A DNA stretch of 7,848 nucleotides from Chloroflexi bacterium RBG_16_64_43 (GTDB lineage Bacteria; Chloroflexota; Anaerolineae; Anaerolineales; RBG-16-64-43), in the NCBI GenBank assembly GCA_001796965.1, contig MGOA01000130.1, positions 1 to 7,848 on the forward strand. Direction: 5' to 3'. Below, in pieces: positions 1-6,783 of the stretch. The notes beneath the pieces were generated by a model, which saw only the letters and a program-made list of their open reading frames with translations, was not told the origin of the DNA and did no database searches. Made by a program: the position numbers and the translations under genes. Every line of letters starts with the position of its first letter. The stretch's first letter is position 1.

Positions 1-90
1 CATGCCATCGTTCTCATGCACAACCGGTCGGACCAGATTCGCTCGAAGATCGCTGCGCTTTTTGAAGGGGCCGGAGCATGGGCGAGCTAG
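1..90 (+). CDS. C-terminal tail of an upstream gene, product unknown (partial)
   Basis: Frame 1 is open from the left edge to a TAG at 88-90 and gives a 29-residue tail that starts HAIVLMHNRSDQ and ends in GAGAWAS. Most codons end in G or C, as in the genes downstream. The reading frame overlaps the mvhD start by 13 bases, which is typical of translationally coupled genes in one operon. The tail has no cysteine or recognisable motif, so the product cannot be named from sequence. By context (mvhD, metV, metF and hdrCB follow) an HdrA-like flavoprotein or another Wood-Ljungdahl protein would fit, but this is a guess from neighbours only. Confidence 0.55.
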   Translation, partial: HAIVLMHNRSDQIRSKIAALFEGAGAWAS

Positions 91-521
91 GTTTCGAGCC
101 GCGCATTGTTGCCCTGTGTTGCCACTATTGCGCTTACGCGGCGGCCGATTTGGCGGGAGCCCTGCGATTGCAGTATCCGGACAGCATCCATGTGGTGAAG
201 ATACCCTGCACGGGCGACCTGGATGTGCGGGATGTCCTTGCCGCCTTCGAGTCCGGAGCCGACGGGGTGATGATTGCAGGATGTATGGAAGGTGATTGCC
301 ACTATCAGACCGGCAACTTGCGGGCGCTGAAGCGCGTGGAGCGCACGCAACAAGTGCTGACCGAGGCCGGAGTGGGGGGGGAGCGGATTCGGATGTATCA
401 CTTGTCGTCGGCGATGGGCGGGCGCTGGGCGGAGGTGGCTCGCGAGATGGATGCTCACATCCGCCAGTTGGGCCCCTCGCCTTTGCGGCCCGTGGGTGGG
501 GCTTCAGCCGGTGAGAGTTGA
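78..521 (+). CDS. mvhD: MvhD-like [2Fe-2S] electron-transfer subunit (MvhD/VhuD family)
   Basis: This 147-residue protein belongs to the MvhD family. Members carry a [2Fe-2S] cluster and pass electrons between HdrA and a partner such as a hydrogenase, formate dehydrogenase or NAD(P)H module in the cytoplasm. The family cysteines are visible: C14, C15 and C18 in LCCHYC, C44 in IPCTG, and C69 and C74 in the hallmark GCMEGDCHY, followed by QTGN. The length matches the usual 135-150 residues; the last 20 or so residues (GPSPLRPVGG and on) look like a disordered tail. The ATG at 78 is preceded by AAGGGG (65-70) at about 7 bases and overlaps the end of the upstream gene. With metV, metF and hdrCB downstream, it most likely serves the methylene-THF reductase complex. 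The electron donor is not shown in this window. Confidence 0.93.
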   Translation: MGELGFEPRIVALCCHYCAYAAADLAGALRLQYPDSIHVVKIPCTGDLDVRDVLAAFESGADGVMIAGCMEGDCHYQTGNLRALKRVERTQQVLTEAGVGGERIRMYHLSSAMGGRWAEVAREMDAHIRQLGPSPLRPVGGASAGES

Positions 522-567
522 TGGGCGAGCGGTGTGGAGTTGAGGTGTGGTTTGCGCGCAGCGCAGT

Positions 568-589
568 ACGGCGCAGAGCCGTGAGGAGG
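568..589 (+). promoter_or_regulatory. Small hairpin abutting the metV Shine-Dalgarno
   Basis: The 72-base gap between mvhD and metV contains ACGGC (568-572), loop GCAGA, then GCCGT (578-582), a perfect 5-bp stem. It ends one base before a strong GAGGAGG ribosome-binding site (583-589) placed 4 bases before the metV ATG. Just upstream, GCGCAG occurs three times in short order (555-577). The hairpin could tune metV translation or protect the mRNA 3' of a processing site. With a 5-bp stem in GC-rich DNA it could also be chance. No clear -35/-10 promoter is seen in the gap. Confidence 0.3.
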
Positions 590-593
590 CAAT

Positions 594-1280
594 ATGATCG
601 TCGCTGAACAGAAACCCCTGGAGGAGATCCGCAACCTGATCCGGGGAGCAGAGAAGGTGCTGGTTGTGGGATGCGGAACCTGCGTGACCGTGTGCTTCTC
701 GGGCGGGGAGAAGGAAGCCGGCATCCTGGCATCGGCTGTGCGCATGGCTAGCCGGGTGGACGGCCGGCCGCAGCAGGTGACGCACGCTGTCGTGCAACGC
801 CAATGTGAATGGGAATACATCGATGCCGTGCGCGACCAGGTGCGCGAGGCGGATCTGATCGTGTCGCTAGGATGCGGCGTAGGGGTCCAAGCGCTGGCGG
901 AGCGCTTCCCAGAGAAGATCGTCGTTCCGGGCTTGAACACGGCGTTCATGGGGATGCCGGTCGAGCAAGGTGTGTGGTCGGAGCGGTGTCAGGCCTGCGG
1001 GAATTGCCTACTGGGTCTGACGGGGGGTGTCTGCCCGATCGCGCGCTGCTCGAAACAGCTGCTGAACGGGCCATGCGGCGGGTCGGTGGATGGGCATTGC
1101 GAAATCAATGCAGACACGGACTGTGCCTGGCAGCTGATCTACGATCGGCTCAAGGCGCAGGGCCGCCTGGACTTGCTTCTCGAGATTCAACCCGCGAAGG
1201 ATTGGCGAACTTCGCGCGACGGCGGGCCGCGCAAGATCGTGCGCGAGGACCTGCGATTGAATCCTACGGGATCGGATTGA
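594..1280 (+). CDS. metV: MetV, Fe-S partner subunit of methylene-THF reductase
   Basis: This 228-residue protein matches the MetV family (methylene-THF reductase C-terminal-like domain), the small partner that many acetogens pair with MetF. It is thought to carry Fe-S and zinc sites that feed electrons to the MetF flavin. Thirteen cysteines are visible: C27, C30 and C34 (GCGTCVTVC), C71, C94 (LGCG), C132, C135, C138 (CQACGNC), C147, C152, C161 (GPCGG), C169 and C177. The family signatures VVGCGTC near the start and the KQLLNGPCGG motif followed by GHCE near residues 155-170 are clear. The last 40 residues are charged and lack cysteine. The ATG is set by a GAGGAGG site 4 bases upstream. metF follows after 24 bases, so the two subunits are probably co-translated as a complex. 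Confidence 0.92.
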   Translation: MIVAEQKPLEEIRNLIRGAEKVLVVGCGTCVTVCFSGGEKEAGILASAVRMASRVDGRPQQVTHAVVQRQCEWEYIDAVRDQVREADLIVSLGCGVGVQALAERFPEKIVVPGLNTAFMGMPVEQGVWSERCQACGNCLLGLTGGVCPIARCSKQLLNGPCGGSVDGHCEINADTDCAWQLIYDRLKAQGRLDLLLEIQPAKDWRTSRDGGPRKIVREDLRLNPTGSD

Positions 1281-1304
1281 GGACGGCGCGAAAAGAGGTG
1301 AGCT

Positions 1305-2291
1305 ATGAGTTCAGCCAACAACGGTTTCCGAACTGAGAGCCGGCTCGAGCGCGTGTTGCGGTCGGGGACGTTCGCTGTCACTGCGGAACTTGGGCCGCCC
1401 AAGAATGCGGACCCGGCCGTCATCCGCCAGAAGGCGGGCTTGTTGCGCGGGTGGGCGGATGCAGTGAACATCACCGACAATCAGACGGCGATTGTGCGCA
1501 TGTCATCGATTGCGGCTGGCAAACTGGCGTTTGATGAGGGGCTGGAGCCCATCATTCAAATGACCTGCCGCGATCGGAACCGGCTGGCGATGCAGGCGGA
1601 TATCCTGGGTGCTTACGCGCTGGGGCTGCGCAACTTGCTCTGCCTGACGGGTGACCACCATTCTTTCGGCAATCACCCACAGGCGAAGAACGTTCACGAC
1701 CTTGACTCCACCCAGCTCATCCAGATGGTGGTCGGATTGCGAGATCACGCCGCCTTCCAGTCCGGAGAGGAAATCAAAGGTGTGGCGCCGCGCTTCTTTG
1801 TCGGGGCAGCGGAGAACCCATTCGCCGATCCGGCGGATTTTCGGCCGTTGCGCCTGGGAAAGAAGGCTCGCGCCGGTGCGGACTTCGTGCAAACGCAGTT
1901 GGTCTACAACGTTCCGCGGTTCCGCGAGTTTATGGCCCGCGTCTGTGATCTGGGCGTGGATAAGCAGATCTACCTGCTCGCGGGTGTGGGGCCGCTGAAG
2001 TCGCTTGGCGCGGCCAAGTATATGCGCGACAAGGTGCCCGGGTTGGATGTGCCCAATGAGATCGTTGAGCGTATGGAGGCGGCCGGAAAGGGCATCGACG
2101 AGAAGAAAGCGAAGGCCGAAGCGGCGAAGCGCGTCGGCATCGACATCTGCGTTGAGTTGATCCAGCAAATGCGTGAGATTCCGGGCGTGGCGGGTGTGCA
2201 CATCATGGCCATCGAATGGGAAGAGGCCGTGGAGGAGATCGTTACCCGCGCGGGCCTCGCCCCGAGGCCGAATGGGTCGGCGGCCAAATAG
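1305..2291 (+). CDS. metF: Methylene-tetrahydrofolate reductase, MetF subunit
   Basis: This 328-residue TIM-barrel flavoenzyme reduces 5,10-methylene-THF to 5-methyl-THF, the last reduction of the methyl branch of the Wood-Ljungdahl pathway. Visible family motifs in order are TAELGPPK (26-33, with the conserved catalytic-type Glu28), NITDNQ (55-60), QMTCRDRNR (85-93), LTGDHH (114-119) and GADFVQTQLVYN (191-202), then AGVGPLKS (226-233). A long lysine- and alanine-rich helix (about 262-276) precedes the last strand VAGVHIMAIEW. The length is a little over the classical E. coli MetF (about 296), as usual for MetV-linked forms. The start is supported by AAGAGGTG at 1293-1300. It sits directly behind metV and ahead of hdrCB, indicating that electrons arrive through MetV and Hdr subunits and not directly from NADH. 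Confidence 0.95.
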   Translation: MSSANNGFRTESRLERVLRSGTFAVTAELGPPKNADPAVIRQKAGLLRGWADAVNITDNQTAIVRMSSIAAGKLAFDEGLEPIIQMTCRDRNRLAMQADILGAYALGLRNLLCLTGDHHSFGNHPQAKNVHDLDSTQLIQMVVGLRDHAAFQSGEEIKGVAPRFFVGAAENPFADPADFRPLRLGKKARAGADFVQTQLVYNVPRFREFMARVCDLGVDKQIYLLAGVGPLKSLGAAKYMRDKVPGLDVPNEIVERMEAAGKGIDEKKAKAEAAKRVGIDICVELIQQMREIPGVAGVHIMAIEWEEAVEEIVTRAGLAPRPNGSAAK

Positions 2292-2337
2292 CGGGCGAAA
2301 TGTGCAAGCGCGCGCAGCGGCGCGAAACGGAGGCGGT

Positions 2338-3738
2338 ATGAGCGTACAGGTGAATACGGGTATGGCGGAGCGCATTCAGCGGGCCACCGGCGAGAACGTG
2401 TACATGTGCTACCAGTGTGTTAAGTGCACCTCCGGCTGCCCGATGATGAACTTCTTCGACATGGCGCCCAATCAGGTGATGCGCGCGGTGCAGCTCGGGC
2501 TGGAAGATGAGGTCTTCAACGCGCGCACGCCTTGGATGTGCGCCTCCTGCCAAACCTGCACAACCCGCTGCCCGCAGGGACTGGATATCGCCAAAGTGAT
2601 GGACTTCATCGTGAGTGAGGTGGTCGAGCGCGGGCTTCCGGCCAAGGTGCCTGAGGTGGCGCTATTCAACAAGGTCTTCCTGCGCGATGTCAACCTTCTG
2701 GGGCGTCTGTATGAGCTCGGACTGATGGCGGAGGTCGACCTGCGAAATTGGACAATCGTCCGCGATATTCCGTTGGCGGTCGCTTTGATCGGAAAGGGCG
2801 CCATCCACCCCTTGCCCGAGTTGTCCCGGGTGCGCTTCCACCCGGGGGCACCTAAGGCGCCGCCGCGGGGAGAAATGGAAATCGGTTACTACCCAGGCTG
2901 CTCGCTGCACGGCATGGCCTCGGCTTTTGATAAGTCGGCCCGAGGCGTACTGGATGCCTTCGGGTACACGCCGGTCGAGCCGAAGGGGTGGGTGTGTTGC
3001 GGTTCGACGCCTGCCCACCGGCTAGACGAACGGCAAGCTGTGCGCCTGCCGATGATCAACATGCAGCTCCTGGATCAACAGGGTTTTCGCGAGGCCGCTC
3101 TGCCGTGTGCCTCGTGCTTCAGCCGGTTCCGAGTTGCGCTTCATGAATGGCGCACGCGGCCGGACGTGCGCGAGCGGATAGACAAGGAAATGGGCGAGTC
3201 CTACCCGGATCGGGTCGAGGTGCGTTCGCTGCTCGACTTCGTGATCCAACGGGTGGGTTTCGACCGGGTCGAGCAAGAGGTGCGCTCCCCGTTGCGCGGG
3301 CTCAAAGTGGCCTGTTACTATGGCTGCCTGCTGACGCGCCCGCCCAAAGTGACCGGCTCGGTGGATTACGAATACCCTCGCGGGCTCGATCGGCTGATGC
3401 AGTCAATTGGGGCAGCTCCGGTGGAGTGGGATCTCAAGGTGGCGTGCTGTGGGGGGTCGCTGGCGATGACCCGGCCCGAGGTGATGGTGGAACTCGGCAA
3501 GCGAATCATCGACAATGCTCGGGATCGAGGCGCCGAGGCCATCGTCGTGGCGTGCCCGTTGTGCGAGATCAATCTCCAAGGACATCAAGCGCAGATGCAG
3601 GTGGAACCGCGAATGCCGATCCTCTACTTTACCCAACTCATGGCGGTGGCACTCGGAAGGGAAAAGGATGCGGCCCTTGGCCACAATCTGGTGGATCCGC
3701 GACCGCTTGTGAACTCTGTGGTGGGCGGCCGCAGCTAG
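2338..3738 (+). CDS. hdrCB: Fused heterodisulfide reductase subunits HdrC-HdrB
   Basis: This 466-residue protein fuses two Hdr subunits. Residues about 1-100 are HdrC: two [4Fe-4S] motifs, C24-C27-C30-C34 and C68-C71-C74-C78. Residues about 180-440 are HdrB with two CCG domains. The first has C188, C220-C221-G and C257xxC260, with spacings of 31 and 35 residues that fit the classic CCG pattern. The second has C330 (also C326), C370-C371-G and C406xxC409. In methanogens such sites hold unusual [4Fe-4S] clusters that split heterodisulfide. In bacteria related HdrBC units act as electron-transfer modules. Between the halves lies a linker of about 75 residues without cysteine. The chosen ATG has GGAGG at 2329-2333; the same frame is open upstream into metF, but those codons are shadow sequence. 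Here it probably couples HdrA/MvhD to MetVF. Methanogenic heterodisulfide as substrate is unlikely in a THF-using bacterium. Confidence 0.93.
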   Translation: MSVQVNTGMAERIQRATGENVYMCYQCVKCTSGCPMMNFFDMAPNQVMRAVQLGLEDEVFNARTPWMCASCQTCTTRCPQGLDIAKVMDFIVSEVVERGLPAKVPEVALFNKVFLRDVNLLGRLYELGLMAEVDLRNWTIVRDIPLAVALIGKGAIHPLPELSRVRFHPGAPKAPPRGEMEIGYYPGCSLHGMASAFDKSARGVLDAFGYTPVEPKGWVCCGSTPAHRLDERQAVRLPMINMQLLDQQGFREAALPCASCFSRFRVALHEWRTRPDVRERIDKEMGESYPDRVEVRSLLDFVIQRVGFDRVEQEVRSPLRGLKVACYYGCLLTRPPKVTGSVDYEYPRGLDRLMQSIGAAPVEWDLKVACCGGSLAMTRPEVMVELGKRIIDNARDRGAEAIVVACPLCEINLQGHQAQMQVEPRMPILYFTQLMAVALGREKDAALGHNLVDPRPLVNSVVGGRS

Positions 3739-3786
3739 CGCGGGCTGGGCACACCGGCCGAACGTCGTCAGACGGAGGCGTCGGAA

Positions 3787-4638
3787 ATGGAAAAGCGCAG
3801 CAAAGTCATGCTGCCAACTCTTTTCGAAAAGATGCAGCAGCGCGTGCCGATCACGATGGTCACTTGTTATGACTATCCGATGGGCTACCTCGTGGAGCAG
3901 GCGGGGGTGGATATCGTGCTCGTGGGCGACAGCCTGGGCATGACCGTCCTCGGCTACGAGAGCACGTTGCCGGTGACGATGGAAGACATGATCCGCCATG
4001 CCCAGGCCGTTCGGCGCGGAACTCCCAACGCGTTTCTTGTCGGCGACATGCCCTACATGAGCTACCAAGTGTGCGTGGAAGATGCGGTGCGGAATGCGGG
4101 GCGGTTCATGGCGGAGGCAGCTTGCGATGGGGTGAAGCTGGAAGGCGGCGCAGAAATGGCGGACCGCGTGCACGCTATCGCGCGCGCCGGCATCCCCGTC
4201 ATGGGCCACCTCGGGCTGACGCCGCAGAGCAGCTCCGCCCTGGGAGGCTTCAAGGTGCAAGGCAAGGATGCAGCGCGTGCCCGGCGCATCGTAGACGATG
4301 CCCGCCTCCTTGAGCGCACTGGCGCCTTCAGCATCCTGCTCGAGATGGTGCCTGACCGGGTGGCCGGCCTCATCACCGGGCGCGCCGGGGTCCCAATCAT
4401 CGGCTTGGGGTCGGGTCCGCAAGCCCACGGTCAGCTGCTCATCTTCCATGACATGTTCGGACTGTATCCGCGCTTCAAGCCGAAGATGGCCAAAGTCTTT
4501 GGGAATGCGGGGGAAGTCATCCTGAACGGTCTCAAGGCGTACGTGACCGAAGTGCAGTCGCGTGAATTCCCAAGCGCAGAGAATTGGTTTGGCATGAAGG
4601 ACGATCAGTACGAGGAGCTTGTGCGAGGCCTAGAGTAG
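3787..4638 (+). CDS. panB: 3-methyl-2-oxobutanoate hydroxymethyltransferase (ketopantoate hydroxymethyltransferase)
   Basis: This 283-residue protein is a PanB family (beta/alpha)8 barrel. PanB transfers the one-carbon unit of 5,10-methylene-THF to alpha-ketoisovalerate, giving ketopantoate for pantothenate and CoA. The start region VTCYDY, the motif LVGDSLGMTVLGYESTLPVT (45-64), VGDMPYMSY, GVKLEGG, GHLGLTPQS, LLEMVP and GLGSGPQAHGQ all fit. By alignment from memory with E. coli PanB, the Mg2+ ligands are D48, D87 and E119, and the active-site residues K117, H141 and E186 are present, so activity is likely. It is about 20 residues longer than E. coli PanB, mainly at the C-terminus. GGAGG (3774-3778) sits 8 bases before the ATG. 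Unusually, no panC or panD is adjacent. It lies in a methylene-THF operon and shares that substrate with MetF. Confidence 0.94.
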   Translation: MEKRSKVMLPTLFEKMQQRVPITMVTCYDYPMGYLVEQAGVDIVLVGDSLGMTVLGYESTLPVTMEDMIRHAQAVRRGTPNAFLVGDMPYMSYQVCVEDAVRNAGRFMAEAACDGVKLEGGAEMADRVHAIARAGIPVMGHLGLTPQSSSALGGFKVQGKDAARARRIVDDARLLERTGAFSILLEMVPDRVAGLITGRAGVPIIGLGSGPQAHGQLLIFHDMFGLYPRFKPKMAKVFGNAGEVILNGLKAYVTEVQSREFPSAENWFGMKDDQYEELVRGLE

Positions 4639-4644
4639 GAGGGG
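4637..4644 (+). promoter_or_regulatory. Ribosome-binding site overlapping the panB stop codon
   Basis: AGGAGGGG begins inside the TAG stop of panB (4636-4638) and ends 2 bases before the ATG at 4647. It fixes the start of the next gene at 4647; the frame is open further back (to an ATG at 4584), but only as a shadow of panB. The arrangement implies translational coupling, so PanB and the next protein are probably made in similar amounts. Confidence 0.75.
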
Positions 4645-4646
4645 CG

Positions 4647-5918
4647 ATGGACGTGATGCTGGAACGGCTGCTTCTCTCTGGGGAGCACGTCGGGCAGGTC
4701 AATCGTCTTCTGAGCGATGGCGCCAATCCGGTAGTTCGCGGATTCCTGGACGTGATTCGCAAGTACGGCACGGTCGAAGAAATCAATCGCAGAGCACGCG
4801 CCGCCGGGCAATTGGAGTCGCTGAAGTCACGTTTGAGAGGCATGGGGTCACCCTATCTGAAAGACTTGGCGTGGCTAGAGGGGGAGCGAGACCGAGGCGC
4901 ATTTGCGACCATGGATGATTTCCGCTTGGCTGCCGTTGCAGGGAAGGCGGTCGCTCGACTCGGCTCTCGCTTGGCGGTGACCCTCGAGATCAGTGCATTC
5001 CAGTACTTCCCGTGGCTGGTGACCGAGGCGAAACAGGCTATTGAGCGGCGGGAATTGATGCCGGGGCGATACATTCGCGTTCGTCGAATGAAGGAATCTG
5101 AACAGGACCAGGGCGACCTGCTGGCGGTCGTGGCGGCCATGCAAATCGTCGGAGCCTCGTACGTCGAGACACTTGACACAAAGGGCACGGACGGATCGAA
5201 CGTGCACCTTGGCGGGCCTGAGACGATTACCGGCTACTTCGGGGGGATCGGTCAGCCGAATGACCATGCCCTCATGTGGTTGGATGAACTGCTCTATTAC
5301 TACACAAACTACGGCGTGCGGGCAGTCCTGAACATCAATCCGGGCACAGTGCTGCTCGGATATATGCTCTACAAGGTTGGGGTCGACATTGAGTTCAAGA
5401 TCTCGGTGTTCATGGGCAACGACAATCCGTATGCCGCGTTGTGGACCCTGTTGGGTGCGCGCCTGTTCGCTCGCCCAGATGGGTCGACGCCGCTGATCGG
5501 GTTCAACTTCGGCAATTCGATTGACAACCGAACGCTTGAGTTGTCCGCCTCGGTTCGTGAGGCGCTGGAGCTTGAGGAGATCGTTCGATTCGAACATCAC
5601 ATCACCGAGGCCTGGAAGAGCATCGTCCGTCAGCCGTACGACCGGAGAGCGGAGCTTGTCGAGGTGGCGCAGCACGTCGCCAACATCTCGGCCAAGCATG
5701 AGGGCGGTGAGGTGTCTACGGAGCAGACGCGGGACCACCCCTCGGACATTCTGGATTACTTCCTGGCGAAGGAAGATGTCGAGATGAAGGGGTTGATGCC
5801 GTCACTGCTGCGTAACTACCTCGACAAGCACGAGTCAGTGAACCTTACGGCCCGGGCGTTGCTCGCGGCGGGTATCCCGGTCGTAGCGGCGCGGCGCCTG
5901 CACGGGCAGGTAGCATAA
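4647..5918 (+). CDS. Conserved-looking protein of unknown function, coupled to panB
   Basis: I do not recognise this 423-residue soluble protein. It has no signal peptide, no clear membrane span and no cysteine at all, which rules out cysteine-ligated Fe-S clusters in a Fe-S-rich operon. The N-terminal 100 residues look helical and basic. The core, about 105-300, alternates short hydrophobic strands and helices like a barrel: LAVTLEISAFQYFP, VGASYVETLDTKGTDG, then NVHLGGPETITGYFGG, VRAVLNINPGT, DIEFKISVFMGNDNPYAALW and PLIGFNFGNSIDNR. The glycine-, asparagine- and aspartate-rich loops at strand ends would suit a phosphate- or cofactor-binding active site. The C-terminal third is helical and contains FEHHIT and KHEGGE, where histidine-acid pairs could bind metal. 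The barrel style faintly recalls B12-dependent aminomutase or pterin-binding proteins, but no family motif (for example DxHxxG) is present. Its tight link to panB and its place before cooC suggest a role in one-carbon or CoA metabolism; that is inference. Confidence 0.85.
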   Translation: MDVMLERLLLSGEHVGQVNRLLSDGANPVVRGFLDVIRKYGTVEEINRRARAAGQLESLKSRLRGMGSPYLKDLAWLEGERDRGAFATMDDFRLAAVAGKAVARLGSRLAVTLEISAFQYFPWLVTEAKQAIERRELMPGRYIRVRRMKESEQDQGDLLAVVAAMQIVGASYVETLDTKGTDGSNVHLGGPETITGYFGGIGQPNDHALMWLDELLYYYTNYGVRAVLNINPGTVLLGYMLYKVGVDIEFKISVFMGNDNPYAALWTLLGARLFARPDGSTPLIGFNFGNSIDNRTLELSASVREALELEEIVRFEHHITEAWKSIVRQPYDRRAELVEVAQHVANISAKHEGGEVSTEQTRDHPSDILDYFLAKEDVEMKGLMPSLLRNYLDKHESVNLTARALLAAGIPVVAARRLHGQVA

Positions 5919-5951
5919 GCCCTAGGTAGGTGGCATTCAATGGAGCGAGGG

Positions 5952-6749
5952 ATGAAGATTGCGGTGTCGGGAAAGGGTGGCGTTGGGAAGACAACCGCCA
6001 CCGCCCTATTGGCGTACGGCTACGTCGCGCGAGGCTATCAGGTCCTTGCCGTCGATGCAGATCCTTCGCCTTGCCTTGGTCAGGCGCTCGGTTTTCCAGA
6101 GGACTTGCTCCAGGGATTACGGCCAATCGCTGAGATGGAGGATCTGATTGCTGAAAGGACGGGTGCGCAGCCGGGAACGATGGGAGGATACTTTCGCCTG
6201 AATCCGCGCGTGGAGGACATCCCGGAGAGATTCTCTGCCCTGCACCGTGGCGTAAGGCTGCTTCAGTTGGGAGCCGTGGAGAAGGGGGGCTCGGGCTGCA
6301 TCTGCCCGGAGAGCGTACTGCTACGGTCGCTGGTGACCCACATCTTGCTGCGGCGAACCGACGTCGTGCTGCTGGATATGTACGCCGGCGTGGAGCACCT
6401 GGGGCGGGCAACCGCCGACGCAGTGGACGCCATGATCATCGTGGTTGAACCAACGGCGCGCAGCTTGGGGACGGCTGGACAGATCCGCGCCCTGGCCGAG
6501 GACCTGCATTTGCCGCATTTGTATCTGGTGGGGTCAAAGGTCGCCAGCGCCGAGGATCGCGAGTTTATCGAGCAGCACTCACCCGGGTTGGAAGTGCTCG
6601 GACACCTCTCGGCCGATGAGGGCGTGCGCGATGCGGATCGGGCTGGTGTTGCAGTCTACGATCAATCTCCGAGGTTAGTGGCAGAAACCGCAACCATCGC
6701 GAGCGCCTTGGAGCGGCGTTTGGGGCGGGAAAACCCGAGCGTGGGGTAG
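5952..6749 (+). CDS. cooC: CooC-type CO dehydrogenase/acetyl-CoA synthase maturation ATPase
   Basis: This 265-residue protein is a MinD/SIMIBI-class P-loop ATPase of the CooC/AcsF family, which helps insert nickel into CODH or ACS. The deviant Walker A GKGGVGKTT spans residues 7-15 with signature Lys8; VDADPSP gives D35 and D37. The family CxC motif is C116-I-C118 in GSGCICPES, known in CooC as the nickel/zinc-binding site at the dimer interface. Walker B and the following CooC signature are LLDMYAGVEHLGR (140-152). The length is normal. Two starts are possible: ATG 5952 with GGAG 6 bases upstream, giving the standard MKIAVSGKGG start, or ATG 5940 with AGGTAGG upstream, adding MERG. I prefer 5952. 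The gap from the unknown gene is 33 bases. It is the last gene of the operon and shows that CODH/ACS must be encoded nearby or elsewhere in the genome. Confidence 0.94.
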   Translation: MKIAVSGKGGVGKTTATALLAYGYVARGYQVLAVDADPSPCLGQALGFPEDLLQGLRPIAEMEDLIAERTGAQPGTMGGYFRLNPRVEDIPERFSALHRGVRLLQLGAVEKGGSGCICPESVLLRSLVTHILLRRTDVVLLDMYAGVEHLGRATADAVDAMIIVVEPTARSLGTAGQIRALAEDLHLPHLYLVGSKVASAEDREFIEQHSPGLEVLGHLSADEGVRDADRAGVAVYDQSPRLVAETATIASALERRLGRENPSVG

Positions 6750-6783
6750 GCGGGGGAGGCGGTGTGCGGGAGGGACGAACGGA

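Noticed and set aside
2173..2337. Upstream-extended start for hdrCB inside metF
   Set aside because: The extra 55 residues are an out-of-frame shadow of the MetF C-terminus; the ATG at 2338 has its own GGAGG site and begins just ahead of the first Fe-S motif.
1503..2375. 290-codon open frame on the minus strand across metF
   Set aside because: It is antisense to a well-supported MetF, its translation has no recognisable motif, and it has the same GC-driven origin.
3147..3872. 241-codon plus-strand frame bridging the end of hdrCB and panB
   Set aside because: It overlaps the CCG motifs of HdrB in another frame and gives a low-complexity Gly/Arg/Ala product.
3403..4449. 348-codon open frame on the minus strand across hdrCB and panB
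   Set aside because: It lies antisense to two genes with clear family motifs, its translation is rich in His and Arg with no domain, and long antisense frames are common in GC-rich coding DNA.
4875..5738. 287-codon open frame on the minus strand across the unknown gene
   Set aside because: I considered it because the sense gene is unrecognised. The sense frame has a strong ribosome-binding site, operon spacing and a protein-like pattern of strands and helices, whereas the antisense product is Arg/His-rich and lacks these.
4647..5918. Assignment of the unknown protein as a B12-dependent aminomutase, glutamate mutase E-like subunit or nicotinate phosphoribosyltransferase
   Set aside because: Only a vague barrel-like pattern agrees; no B12-binding DxHxxG or other diagnostic motif of these families could be found by eye.
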